DNA of 34,937 nucleotides from Coriobacteriales bacterium (GTDB lineage: Bacteria > Actinomycetota > Coriobacteriia > Coriobacteriales > Atopobiaceae), in the NCBI GenBank assembly GCA_030533135.1, contig JAUNJR010000007.1:1-34937 (forward strand). The letters are read 5' to 3'. The translations under genes were made by a program, and so were the position numbers. Under the pieces are notes generated by a model. That model was not told the DNA's origin. It was given only the letters and a program-made list of their open reading frames with translations, and ran no database searches. Position 1 is the stretch's first letter. Every line of letters begins with the position of its first letter. Below are positions 1 to 6,738 of the stretch, piece after piece.

Positions 1-999
1 CTCGAGCAGGACCTCGCAGATGCGCCGCGAGCTCTCCTCGGCCATGGTGATCATGACGAAGATCATCGAGAGCATGTTGAGGCTCATGAGCATGGAGAAG
101 CCGTAGGTGATGAGGGCGCTCATGTTGCCCACCTGCATGGCCGCGCCGGCGGTCGTGACGATGCGCCTGGAGCCGAAGTACACCACGAAGGCATAGATGG
201 TGTCGACGCAGAGGGTCATGAGGGGCTGGTTCCAGGCAAGGATGCGCTCGGCGCCCCAGAAGTCCTGGAAGACCTCGCCGGACGCACGCTGGAACTTCCG
301 CTTCTCGTATGCCTCGCGAACGAAGCTCTTCACCACGCGAATGCCAGACACATTCTCTTCCACGCTCTCGTTGAGGCGGTCGTACTTCTTGAAGATGCGA
401 CGGAAGATGGGCATGACCGTTCGGGCAATGCTGATCAAGGCGAAGCCCAGCAAGAAGCCCACCACCACGTAGAGCGCAGCCATCGGACCGCCGGAGATGA
501 AGGCCATCGTGGCAGCAAACACGATCATGAGCGGGCTACGCACCGCGGAACGAATAATCTGCATGTAGGCCATCTGCACGTTCTGCGTGTCAGTCGTCAG
601 ACGCGTGACCAGCGAGTTAGTGCTGAACCGGTCAATGTTTGAGAAGCTGAAGGTTTGGATGGCGGCAAACATATCATGGCGAAGATTGCGTGCGAAGCCC
701 GTCGAGGCTATGGAGCAGGCAATACCGGCGATAGTGCCGCAGGCCAGGCTTATCAGGGCGAGCACAGCCAGCATGGCGCCATAGCGACCGATTGTGCCCA
801 TATCAACACCCGCATTGAGCTCGTTGATCAGATGCGAGGTAATGAACGGGATCGTGCACTCGATGACGACCTCGCCCGCGACAAAGATGGGCGCGATGAG
901 TGAGTTCCGCTTGTTCTCCCTGATGCTCCCGCCAAGGGTCTTGAATATCTCCCCCAGCGTCAGGTGCGACATGGTCTTTTCTTGCGGCTTTTGACTCAT
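1..999 (-). CDS. ABC exporter, transmembrane half (partial, runs off left edge)
   Basis: The first 333 residues of an ABC-type exporter lie here; the nucleotide-binding domain is beyond the edge. The reading frame is open from the ATG at 999 to base 1. Hydrophobic segments lie at about residues 32-58, 72-98 and 155-195. The stretch RLTTDTQNVQ and the later VEENVSGIRVVKSFVRE are typical of the ABC_membrane (PF00664) exporter fold. The start has an AAAGGAGG box eight bases upstream, inside the marR gene, and ATGA overlaps the marR stop. A MarR gene directly upstream is the usual arrangement for drug or peptide exporters of the YheH/YheI-BmrA type, often followed by a second half-transporter. 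The substrate cannot be told from the sequence. Confidence 0.9.
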   Translation of the reverse strand, partial: MSQKPQEKTMSHLTLGEIFKTLGGSIRENKRNSLIAPIFVAGEVVIECTIPFITSHLINELNAGVDMGTIGRYGAMLAVLALISLACGTIAGIACSIASTGFARNLRHDMFAAIQTFSFSNIDRFSTNSLVTRLTTDTQNVQMAYMQIIRSAVRSPLMIVFAATMAFISGGPMAALYVVVGFLLGFALISIARTVMPIFRRIFKKYDRLNESVEENVSGIRVVKSFVREAYEKRKFQRASGEVFQDFWGAERILAWNQPLMTLCVDTIYAFVVYFGSRRIVTTAGAAMQVGNMSALITYGFSMLMSLNMLSMIFVMITMAEESSRRICEVLLE

Positions 1000-1448
1000 G
1001 CCAGCGCCTCCTTTCCATCCAAACCATTCCAGTGATCCACCAAGCGATCGAGCATACTCAGAAGCTGGCCCTGCTCCTCATCACTTAGGCAGGAAAGGCA
1101 TTCGACCTCGAATGCCTCAAGTTCCCGTTTCCATTTGGTCGCCTGCTCGGTACCAGACTCAGTCAACGCGATGTCCATCTGGCGCCGGTCCTCTTCGGAA
1201 CGCGTTCTGCTGACAAGCCCCTCTGCATCGAGCTTACAGAGCACCTCCGAAAGCGCCGCAGAGCTTATGTGCGAACGCTCTTGCAGCTCACGCTGCGAAA
1301 GATGCCCGCCAGCCATGTCGAGCTTTGTGAGGATATGCTGCTTGCCAGAACGGCCTCCCGCATGTACATGCAGGTAATGACCAAAGAAGCCTAAGTCATA
1401 AAGAACACGGTGACTAAGCGTCCACTCCCCGCGGTCTCCGTCCCTCAT
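996..1448 (-). CDS. MarR-family transcriptional regulator
   Basis: This is a 150-residue winged-helix protein. Residues 50-80 (LSQRELQERSHISSAALSEV and on) form the helix-turn-helix. The wing carries SEEDRRQ at 84-90, where the DRR motif is characteristic of MarR proteins. I start it at the ATG at 1448, which has AAGGAGG five to six bases upstream; a GTG six bases further up overlaps that box and is unlikely. The gene shares an ATGA overlap with the ABC exporter, so the two are co-transcribed, and the regulator probably controls that operon and itself. The leader holds a good sigma-70 promoter. The family normally binds a small ligand that releases DNA; no ligand can be inferred here. Confidence 0.9.
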   Translation of the reverse strand: MRDGDRGEWTLSHRVLYDLGFFGHYLHVHAGGRSGKQHILTKLDMAGGHLSQRELQERSHISSAALSEVLCKLDAEGLVSRTRSEEDRRQMDIALTESGTEQATKWKRELEAFEVECLSCLSDEEQGQLLSMLDRLVDHWNGLDGKEALA

Positions 1449-1472
1449 AGACACCTCCTTCGAATCCTCTCA

Positions 1473-1501
1473 ATGATACGTCTCAAATAGAAGATTCGCA
1501 A
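1473..1501 (-). promoter_or_regulatory. Promoter of marR-ABC exporter operon
   Basis: On the minus strand TTGCGA (1501-1496) and TATCAT (1478-1473) are separated by exactly 17 bases and lie about 25 bases upstream of the marR start. This fits a sigma-70 type promoter. One arm of an inverted repeat covers the -35 element. Confidence 0.55.
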
Positions 1502-1539
1502 GGTACCTAACTAATTTACTTCTCGCTCTATCCTTGCGA
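1496..1539. repeat. Spaced inverted repeat TCGCAAGG / CCTTGCGA (possible operator)
   Basis: An 8-base inverted repeat has arms at 1496-1503 and 1532-1539 and a 28-base spacer. It lies in the divergent region between marR and the cob operon. One arm covers the marR -35 element. It may be a regulator site, although MarR proteins more often bind compact palindromes. The rest of the 192-base gap (1449-1640) holds only the two promoters; I see no riboswitch there. Confidence 0.25.
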
Positions 1540-1588
1540 TCCGAACAAGTAGTTCGCCTGCTCCAGAAGATGCCATGTGGGACGCCCT

Positions 1589-1597
1589 TGGTATAAT
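1589..1597 (+). promoter_or_regulatory. Extended -10 promoter of the cobU operon
   Basis: TGGTATAAT is an extended -10 element (TG at 1589-1590, TATAAT at 1592-1597) with no recognisable -35 at the normal distance. Transcription would start near 1604, giving a leader of only about 37 bases before the ATG at 1641. That is too short to hold a cobalamin riboswitch. Confidence 0.55.
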
Positions 1598-1640
1598 TTC
1601 CTATCGTTTCGTAACCTCTGCCACGATGAAGTGAGGCCTC

Positions 1641-1952
1641 ATGGAATGCAGCGCGCAACCACCGAAGAGCGGCGCCACGTTCTTCCGCAATGTGGATTGC
1701 CCCTACTTCCCCTGTCATGCGGGTGTGGATCCCATGTGGTTCAACTGCCTTTTCTGCTATTGCCCGCTCTATGCGCTCGGACCCCGTTGTGGAGGGGATT
1801 TCACCTATACGGACAACGGCATCAAGGATTGCTCCCGCTGCACACGGCTCCATGAGGGAGACGCCGGCATTCACCTGGTGAAGAAGCATTTTGCGGCACT
1901 TGCCGAGCTTGCCCGCTTGAACGGTCCTCGCGGAAGTGAGCTGCCTGAATGA
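1641..1952 (+). CDS. Small cysteine-rich metal-binding-type protein of cobalamin loci
   Basis: This 103-residue protein has nine cysteines (3, 20, 25, 36, 39, 41, 50, 64, 67). They sit in CPYFPCH, NCLFCYC and DCSRC clusters, with histidines at 26, 71, 78 and 83. The pattern matches the 'cysteine-rich small domain' (zf-like, PF04071), which recurs in cobalamin gene clusters; I recognise it by pattern, not by search. It may bind a metal such as zinc, cobalt or an Fe-S centre, possibly as a cobalt-handling or corrinoid-enzyme accessory. Its role is not established. GTGAGG precedes the ATG, and the stop overlaps the cobU start as ATGA, so it is the first gene of the cobU operon. There is no signal peptide, so it is probably cytoplasmic. 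Confidence 0.75.
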   Translation: MECSAQPPKSGATFFRNVDCPYFPCHAGVDPMWFNCLFCYCPLYALGPRCGGDFTYTDNGIKDCSRCTRLHEGDAGIHLVKKHFAALAELARLNGPRGSELPE

Positions 1953-2485
1953 ACGTCTTGGTGTTTGGTGGCGCAGGAAGTGGCAAGTCTGCCTTTGCGG
2001 AGCAGTATGCATGCACCCTTCCCGGAAGGCGAGTCTACGTCGCCACCATGGCAAACAGCGGTCGAGAGGCACAGGAACGCATCGACAAGCACCTGCGGCA
2101 ACGTGACGGGATGGGTTTCGAAACCGTCGAATGCCACGCCTCGCTTGACCAGGCATTCGTTCACGTCAAGAAACAGGATGTCATCCTACTTGATGACCTC
2201 GGAAACCTGGCAGCAGACGCCCTTTTCTCCCCCGACGGGCTGATGGCAGACCCAAAACAGACGCTGCAGAGGCTTGCTGATGAGGTGTTCTCGCTTGCCG
2301 ATGCCAGCGCACACCTGGTGGTGGTCGGAAACGATGTGGGAGGCGCGGGACTCACTGGCTTTCGGGGGACGGACACATGGATTACCCTGATGGGATCCCT
2401 CTGCTGTCAGCTTGCCGCTCGTTTTGATGTGGTCGTAGAGGTCGTTTCAGGTATTCCGTACACCGTGAAGGGCTCGCTCGCATGA
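1949..2485 (+). CDS. cobU: Adenosylcobinamide kinase / adenosylcobinamide-phosphate guanylyltransferase, motif-divergent
   Basis: CobU phosphorylates adenosylcobinamide and then transfers GMP to give adenosylcobinamide-GDP for nucleotide-loop assembly. At 178 residues it is of normal family length. The P-loop GGAGSGKS is at residues 7-14, the RIDKH segment places His48 at the position of the guanylylated histidine (His46 of the Salmonella enzyme), and the strand ILLDDLGNL is at 79-87. The conserved C-terminal block, NEVGMGIVP followed by a GRxNQ motif in Salmonella, is degraded here to NDVGGAGLTGF and MGSLCCQLA. A second, shorter CobU-like protein downstream keeps that block. The start overlaps the upstream stop, and the end overlaps cobS by four bases. 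Activity as a stand-alone enzyme is uncertain. Confidence 0.85.
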   Translation: MNVLVFGGAGSGKSAFAEQYACTLPGRRVYVATMANSGREAQERIDKHLRQRDGMGFETVECHASLDQAFVHVKKQDVILLDDLGNLAADALFSPDGLMADPKQTLQRLADEVFSLADASAHLVVVGNDVGGAGLTGFRGTDTWITLMGSLCCQLAARFDVVVEVVSGIPYTVKGSLA

Positions 2486-3243
2486 TTGTCATTCGCTCCC
2501 TCATCATGGCCTTCTCGTGCTTCTCGGCCATCCCCATGCCCACCATCGAATGGGACGAGTACAACATGCGCTACCTGATGGCAGCGTTTCCCCTGGTCGG
2601 AGTTGCCATTGGGGCGTCAGTCTTGATCTGGCAGCTCGTCTGTAGCACGCTTGGTTTCGGACCTGTGCTCACAGGAGCTGGATACACCCTCATCCCCATA
2701 CTCATCTCCGGGGGTATTCACCTCGACGGCTTTGCCGACGTCGTTGACGCGCAATCGAGCCACGCTGAGCCAGCGCGTAAGCGCGAAATTCTCAAGGACC
2801 CTCATATAGGTGCCTTCGCAGCCATGGGAACATGCTGCTATCTGATTGCCTACTTTGCGTTGACCTGCGAACTCGAGGAGCGCCACCTGCTGCTCCTTGC
2901 CTGCATGCCCGTCATCAGCCGCTGCCTGAGCGCCTTTGCGACCGTGACGTTTCGTTCTGCCAGCAAGTCTGGCATGCTCGCCGCTGAGCAATCAACGGCG
3001 AGCGCAAAGGTTGTGCGAGCTGTGGTGGCCGCGCTCTTTTGCCTGGCATCGGGAATCATGCTGTCCCGTGACGTCTTCGTCACCACCGTCACGCTCATAG
3101 TGGCAGTCGTGACGCTCTTGCTGGTCAGGCGTCTGGCTGAACGTGAGTACGGTGGCATGAGCGGAGACTTGGCGGGCTTCTTCTTGCAGGTTGCAGAACT
3201 TGCAATGCTCGCCTGCGTGGTAATCGTAGGAAGGATGGTATAA
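2482..3243 (+). CDS. cobS: Adenosylcobinamide-GDP ribazoletransferase (cobalamin synthase)
   Basis: CobS (CobV) joins adenosylcobinamide-GDP and alpha-ribazole (phosphate) at the cytoplasmic membrane to give adenosylcobalamin (phosphate). The 253-residue protein is of normal length and strongly hydrophobic. It carries the family signatures GGIHLDGFADVVDA (residues 77-90) and LKDPHIGAFA (104-113), whose acidic residues are expected to bind metal and substrate. Several transmembrane helices follow. ATGA overlap with cobU ties it to that gene. The substrate arm is made by CobT and CobC from the facing operon. Confidence 0.93.
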   Translation: MIVIRSLIMAFSCFSAIPMPTIEWDEYNMRYLMAAFPLVGVAIGASVLIWQLVCSTLGFGPVLTGAGYTLIPILISGGIHLDGFADVVDAQSSHAEPARKREILKDPHIGAFAAMGTCCYLIAYFALTCELEERHLLLLACMPVISRCLSAFATVTFRSASKSGMLAAEQSTASAKVVRAVVAALFCLASGIMLSRDVFVTTVTLIVAVVTLLLVRRLAEREYGGMSGDLAGFFLQVAELAMLACVVIVGRMV

Positions 3244-3246
3244 GCC

Positions 3247-3588
3247 ATGGTCCTCGTCATCGGTGGCATCGCCTCAGGCAAGCGCACCTACGTGCGGTCA
3301 CTCGGTTTTTCTGACGACCAGATGGATGCCTCCGTCATCTCGGATGCCCCCGTACTTGTCGGCCTTGAGGACCTTCTGCGAACGGGGGACCTTGACGAAC
3401 AGCAGATGGAAGTCGTCGCTCGCAAGGATGTCGTAGTGTGTTGCGAGGTCGGCATGGGCGTCGTTCCCCTGGACAGGGATGAGCGCACGTGGCGCGAACG
3501 TGTTGGCCGCACATGCACGGAGCTTGCAGCGCGCTCAGAGCGAGTCATCCGACTCGTGTGCGGCATCCCTGTCACAATCAAGGGCTAA
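3247..3588 (+). CDS. Short CobU-like protein (second copy, internally shortened)
   Basis: This 113-residue protein is about 65 residues shorter than a normal CobU. Its N-terminus has a P-loop-like GGIASGKR (6-13) in which the usual Ser/Thr after the lysine is Arg. Its C-terminal half, with EVGMGVVP (67-74), RERVGR and CGIPVTIKG, is a textbook match to the end of CobU. The whole middle, including the guanylylated-histidine segment and the central strand, is missing. The gene begins three bases after cobS and so is co-transcribed with it. It may be a decaying duplicate, a regulatory partner, or a subunit complementing the divergent full-length CobU; the clean start, stop and operon position argue for an expressed protein. 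Relationship to CobU is clear; function is not. Confidence 0.75.
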   Translation: MVLVIGGIASGKRTYVRSLGFSDDQMDASVISDAPVLVGLEDLLRTGDLDEQQMEVVARKDVVVCCEVGMGVVPLDRDERTWRERVGRTCTELAARSERVIRLVCGIPVTIKG

Positions 3589-3613
3589 GCCACAAACTCA
3601 AGAAAGGTTCACC

Positions 3614-4192
3614 ATGCTCAAACAGCGTAACGTTTTGAGGCTCGCATCACTGCTCCTCGGCTTTTTCCTGTGCATGCTTTTGCTGGGTACCCCAAGCCAG
3701 GCGCTTACTACAAACGGCACCATTGTGGAGGACCCTTTTACCAGCGCAGCTCTTGTCAACCTGGCAGACGGCACGTACCTCGTAGAGGTCACCCTAGAAG
3801 GGGGCAGCGGTCGAGCAAGCGTTACCTCGCCTGCCACAGTGGAAGTACGCTCGGGCAAGGCGGTCGCAACGATTGAGTGGTCGAGTCCAAACTACGACTA
3901 CATGATTGTGGGCGGCTTGACATACCTGCCCTTCAATCTGGAGGGAAACTCAACTTTCCAGATCCCCATCCTCTCGGCTGATGGAACCTATCCAGTCATC
4001 GGAGATACCACCGCCATGAGCCAACCCCATGAGATCGACTACCTGCTGAGCTTTGACCTTGCGCACGCAAAAGCGGCCATCGGAGAGCAGTCGCCGAGCG
4101 CTGCGATGTACGTTGTTCCCCTCGTGGCAGCATGTGCTGTAAGCCTCGTTGTCGTCGTGCTCGTGGTCAGGAAGAAGGGCAGTCGCGCCTAG
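3614..4192 (+). CDS. Membrane-anchored extracytoplasmic 'DGTY' domain protein, function unknown
   Basis: This 192-residue protein has a signal peptide (1-30, probable cleavage after SQA), an outside domain (about 45-150) and a C-terminal helix (about 165-186) followed by RKKGSRA. No LPXTG sortase motif is present. The outside domain has an immunoglobulin-like look: LADGTYLVEVTLEGGSGRA, a GKAVATIEW strand, then SSPNYDYMIVGGLTYLP and DTTAMSQPHEIDY. A second protein with the same order of motifs is encoded near cbiK. I recall relatives of this domain near iron, haem or cobalt importers in Firmicutes, so capture of a metal or tetrapyrrole at the surface is plausible but not shown. The start at 3614 has AAAGG upstream. 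It follows the short cobU-like gene by 25 bases. Confidence 0.7.
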   Translation: MLKQRNVLRLASLLLGFFLCMLLLGTPSQALTTNGTIVEDPFTSAALVNLADGTYLVEVTLEGGSGRASVTSPATVEVRSGKAVATIEWSSPNYDYMIVGGLTYLPFNLEGNSTFQIPILSADGTYPVIGDTTAMSQPHEIDYLLSFDLAHAKAAIGEQSPSAAMYVVPLVAACAVSLVVVVLVVRKKGSRA

Positions 4193-4202
4193 GAAGGTCA
4201 CC

Positions 4203-5006
4203 ATGCTCAAAAGCCGCCGCACACACCTCATCAAAGCTCTGGTCATCTGTATGATGGCGCTCTTTCTTCTGCTTAGCCTCTCGAGTTGCTCTGACAGAGA
4301 GGACACGTGGACGCACCCCGACCAAGGGCCCTCTCCTTACTATGAGCGGGTCTGCTTTGAGCAGGAAGGCGGTCGCTCTGTCTATCGCCGTGGGCCAGTT
4401 GTCGCCGACAAGACTGGCGTGGACGTCTCGGAGTACCAAGGAGACATTGACTGGGAGGCTGTCGCATCGGACGGAATCGATTTTGCCTTCATCCGCATCG
4501 GCAATCGCGGGTCGACAGAGGGTGGCCTCTTCGTGGACGAGCGCTACGATTACAACCTCACTGCGGCACAGGCAGCAGGCATCGAGTGCGGCGTGTACTT
4601 CTTCTCGCAAGCCATAAGCGTGGAAGAGGCGCAGGAAGAAGCTGCATTTGTTCTCGAGCTGCTTGGCGGGCGGTATTTGGACTATCCGGTCGCTTTCGAC
4701 TACGAGGTGACCTCTGGATCAAGAATTGCTTCCATCAAGTCCTCGGAGATGACGGCCATCGCGCAGGCATTTTGCAGTGTCATCGAAGCGGGCGGCTACC
4801 GCGCCATGTTATACGGCAACGGATACGACCTCGAGCGTTTTGACAACGAGCTACGCTCCTCCTATGGTATTTGGTTTGCGGAGTATGGAGACTCCCCCTC
4901 TTACACGGCTCGTTTCCCTATCTGGCAATACACGAATCACGGCTCTGTCAGCGGGATAGCCTCAGAGGTCGACCTCAACCTCGACCTCACCGACGTGATG
5001 AACTAA
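4203..5006 (+). CDS. GH25 (lysozyme-like) lipoprotein
   Basis: This 267-residue protein is probably a cell-wall muramidase anchored to the outer face of the membrane. The signal peptide ends in the lipobox LSSC (Cys29). The glycosyl hydrolase 25 fold (PF01183) starts at GVDVSEYQG (72-80, Asp74) and carries FDYE (165-168), the acidic strand with the catalytic Asp/Glu pair. It ends with the usual W-Q-Y and a late aspartate (SEVDLNLD). The start has AGGAAGG upstream, ten bases after the previous stop, so it is the last gene of the cobU operon. A lysozyme domain in a cobalamin operon is unusual. It may remodel the wall around the surface proteins, or simply be a passenger. Confidence 0.85.
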   Translation: MLKSRRTHLIKALVICMMALFLLLSLSSCSDREDTWTHPDQGPSPYYERVCFEQEGGRSVYRRGPVVADKTGVDVSEYQGDIDWEAVASDGIDFAFIRIGNRGSTEGGLFVDERYDYNLTAAQAAGIECGVYFFSQAISVEEAQEEAAFVLELLGGRYLDYPVAFDYEVTSGSRIASIKSSEMTAIAQAFCSVIEAGGYRAMLYGNGYDLERFDNELRSSYGIWFAEYGDSPSYTARFPIWQYTNHGSVSGIASEVDLNLDLTDVMN

Positions 5007-5026
5007 GGCATCAGCAGGGATTACCT

Positions 5027-5045
5027 GTCGACAAAGGCTGTCGAC
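5027..5045. terminator. Weak hairpin between convergent operons
   Basis: Two copies of the palindrome GTCGAC (5027-5032 and 5040-5045) can pair across a seven-base loop in the 38-base gap between the GH25 gene and cobC. There is no T-run on either strand, so its role as a shared terminator is a guess. Confidence 0.25.
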
Positions 5046-5656
5046 TATCGCAGCAACGTAGCGATGCGCTGGGGGTCCTCAAGTTGCACTGACTCCCCCG
5101 CCAGACGAACGGTTACCCGATAACCCTCACAAGGGTCAACGTGCCAGCCATAATAGTCGTCACCGGGAGCTGGCATTTGTGCAAGGCCGTGCAGAGCCGC
5201 CATGATGGTGCCTCCGTGGGCAACCACGATTACGCTCTGCTCACCTCGCCGCTCAGCCCCAATCAGAAGGCTGACCAGCGCCTCATTGGAGCGACGCACG
5301 AATTCCTCGCGCGACTCCCCTTCCGGGCACCGTCCCATGCAGCCGCCGTCAACCCAGGCTCGATAGGCGACGTCGCTCACCATCTGGTCGGCGTTTCTTC
5401 CCTCGAAGACGCCAAAGTCAAACTCCTCAAGCCCCGGCACCACGAGCATCTCGGCATGGGGGAAACAGCGCTCAGCCGTCTGTCGCGCACGGATCAGGGG
5501 ACTCACATAGACTCGCTCGATCTGCGGATACACGCCAAGACGTGCGCATTGCTCAGAACCTTTCGGGCTCAGCGGCTCGTCAGTTCCACGTCCTACGTAG
5601 TTGCGAAGCTCGTTTCCCCGTGTTGCGCCATGACGCAGAAGCCAGAGCTCCATCAT
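5045..5656 (-). CDS. cobC: Alpha-ribazole phosphatase
   Basis: CobC removes the phosphate from alpha-ribazole-5'-phosphate (or from cobalamin phosphate) in nucleotide-loop assembly. The 203-residue protein is a histidine phosphatase: LLRHGATRGN holds the phosphorylated His9, RARQT is at 56-60, and VVAHGGT at 144-150 gives the second catalytic His147. The acidic segment LEEFDFGVFEG is typical. The sequence alone could also fit a general phosphoglycerate-mutase-like phosphatase, but the position as last gene of the cbi operon, with ATGA overlap to cobT, supports CobC. Confidence 0.88.
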   Translation of the reverse strand: MMELWLLRHGATRGNELRNYVGRGTDEPLSPKGSEQCARLGVYPQIERVYVSPLIRARQTAERCFPHAEMLVVPGLEEFDFGVFEGRNADQMVSDVAYRAWVDGGCMGRCPEGESREEFVRRSNEALVSLLIGAERRGEQSVIVVAHGGTIMAALHGLAQMPAPGDDYYGWHVDPCEGYRVTVRLAGESVQLEDPQRIATLLR

Positions 5657-6711
5657 GGCCTCACCTCATAGGGCTCCATCCCGCACTGCTCGAAGGTGGT
5701 CCCTGAACGGTAGAGCGAAAGCGCCATGTCGAGGAGGGGCACGAGGCAGGCCGCACCAGTTCCTTCTCCCAGGTGCAATCCGGCATCGATAGGCGGTCGC
5801 AGACCCATGCGATCGAGCAGAACGCCCGCTATGGGTTCGGAAGAACGGTGTGAGGGGAGCATTGCCGCCAAACACTCGGGCTGCATAAGGGAGGCACAGT
5901 ATGCTGCCACTACGCTGATGGCGCCGTCTATCACTACGGGCACGCGATGTACGGCTCCCCCGAGAAAGAGCCCAACAAGCCCGGCGATATCAAGACCCCC
6001 AAGCTTCGCGAGCACGTCAAGGGGATCATCTGCCCGTGCCTGGTTGACAGAGAGCGCCCGGGCAACCACCGCACGCTTTCGAGCGAGGCCTTCGTCGGAA
6101 AGCCCAGCCCCGCGCCCGACCAGCTGCTCGGGTGACATTCCGGTAAAAACGCAGGCCATAGCCGTGGCAGTCGTGGTGTTACCGATGCCCATCTCTCCTG
6201 TAGCGATGAGCTGATATCCTTGCGACTTCAGTTCACCCACAAGTTCAATTCCCACACCTATGGCTTGAAGAGCCTGATCGCGCGTCATGGCTGGCCCTTC
6301 GGCGATGTTGGCAGTACCGGCGGCAACGCGATGACTCAAGAGCCCCGGCTGGTCAGGATGCGAAACCATCCCAATGTCGACACCCACACAATCGATATGG
6401 ACCGGTGCGCACATTCGGCAGACCGAAGAGATCCCTTGGGCAATGCTCGCTGCGACGGTTGCCGTCACCTCTTGACCGCACTGCGAGACACCCTCAGCCA
6501 CCACTCCGTTGTCAGCACAGAGCACCACGAGGCAACGGCGTGAGATATCCACGTTCTCGCTCCCCACCAACCCCGCAATCGAGACCACGGCATCTTCGAG
6601 CAGCCCCAGTGAGCCAATTGGCTTCGCGATGGCATTCCAGCGTTGACGCGCGCGTGCCTGCGCCGCGACGTCTTGCCTGGCAATCACAAGGTTGTCGAGG
6701 TCAAATTCCAT
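5653..6711 (-). CDS. cobT: Nicotinate-nucleotide--dimethylbenzimidazole phosphoribosyltransferase
   Basis: CobT activates the lower-ligand base by transferring phosphoribose from nicotinate mononucleotide, giving alpha-ribazole phosphate. I start it at the ATG at 6711, with GGAAGGAG eight bases upstream, rather than at a GTG 24 bases earlier. This gives 352 residues, close to the 356 of the Salmonella enzyme. KPIGSLG is at 30-36, ATGEMGIGNTTTA is the central signature, and LHLGEGTGA near the end carries the catalytic Glu316. It starts 27 bases after cbiC and overlaps cobC by four bases. Which base it activates cannot be deduced; no bza or bluB gene is in the window. Confidence 0.95.
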   Translation of the reverse strand: MEFDLDNLVIARQDVAAQARARQRWNAIAKPIGSLGLLEDAVVSIAGLVGSENVDISRRCLVVLCADNGVVAEGVSQCGQEVTATVAASIAQGISSVCRMCAPVHIDCVGVDIGMVSHPDQPGLLSHRVAAGTANIAEGPAMTRDQALQAIGVGIELVGELKSQGYQLIATGEMGIGNTTTATAMACVFTGMSPEQLVGRGAGLSDEGLARKRAVVARALSVNQARADDPLDVLAKLGGLDIAGLVGLFLGGAVHRVPVVIDGAISVVAAYCASLMQPECLAAMLPSHRSSEPIAGVLLDRMGLRPPIDAGLHLGEGTGAACLVPLLDMALSLYRSGTTFEQCGMEPYEVRP

Positions 6712-6738
6712 GGCCTGCGCTCCTTCCACCACCACGCG

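Noticed and set aside
1449-1454. Upstream GTG start for marR
   Set aside because: It overlaps the AAGGAGG box that is ideally placed for the ATG at 1448.
1449-1640. Search for a cobalamin riboswitch before the cobU operon
   Set aside because: No core or B12-box-like sequence is present and the extended -10 promoter leaves only about 37 bases of leader.
4100-4192. Sortase (LPXTG) anchor at the end of the DGTY surface protein
   Set aside because: The C-terminus has a hydrophobic helix and a basic tail, but no LPXTG-like motif precedes it, so a plain membrane anchor is more likely.
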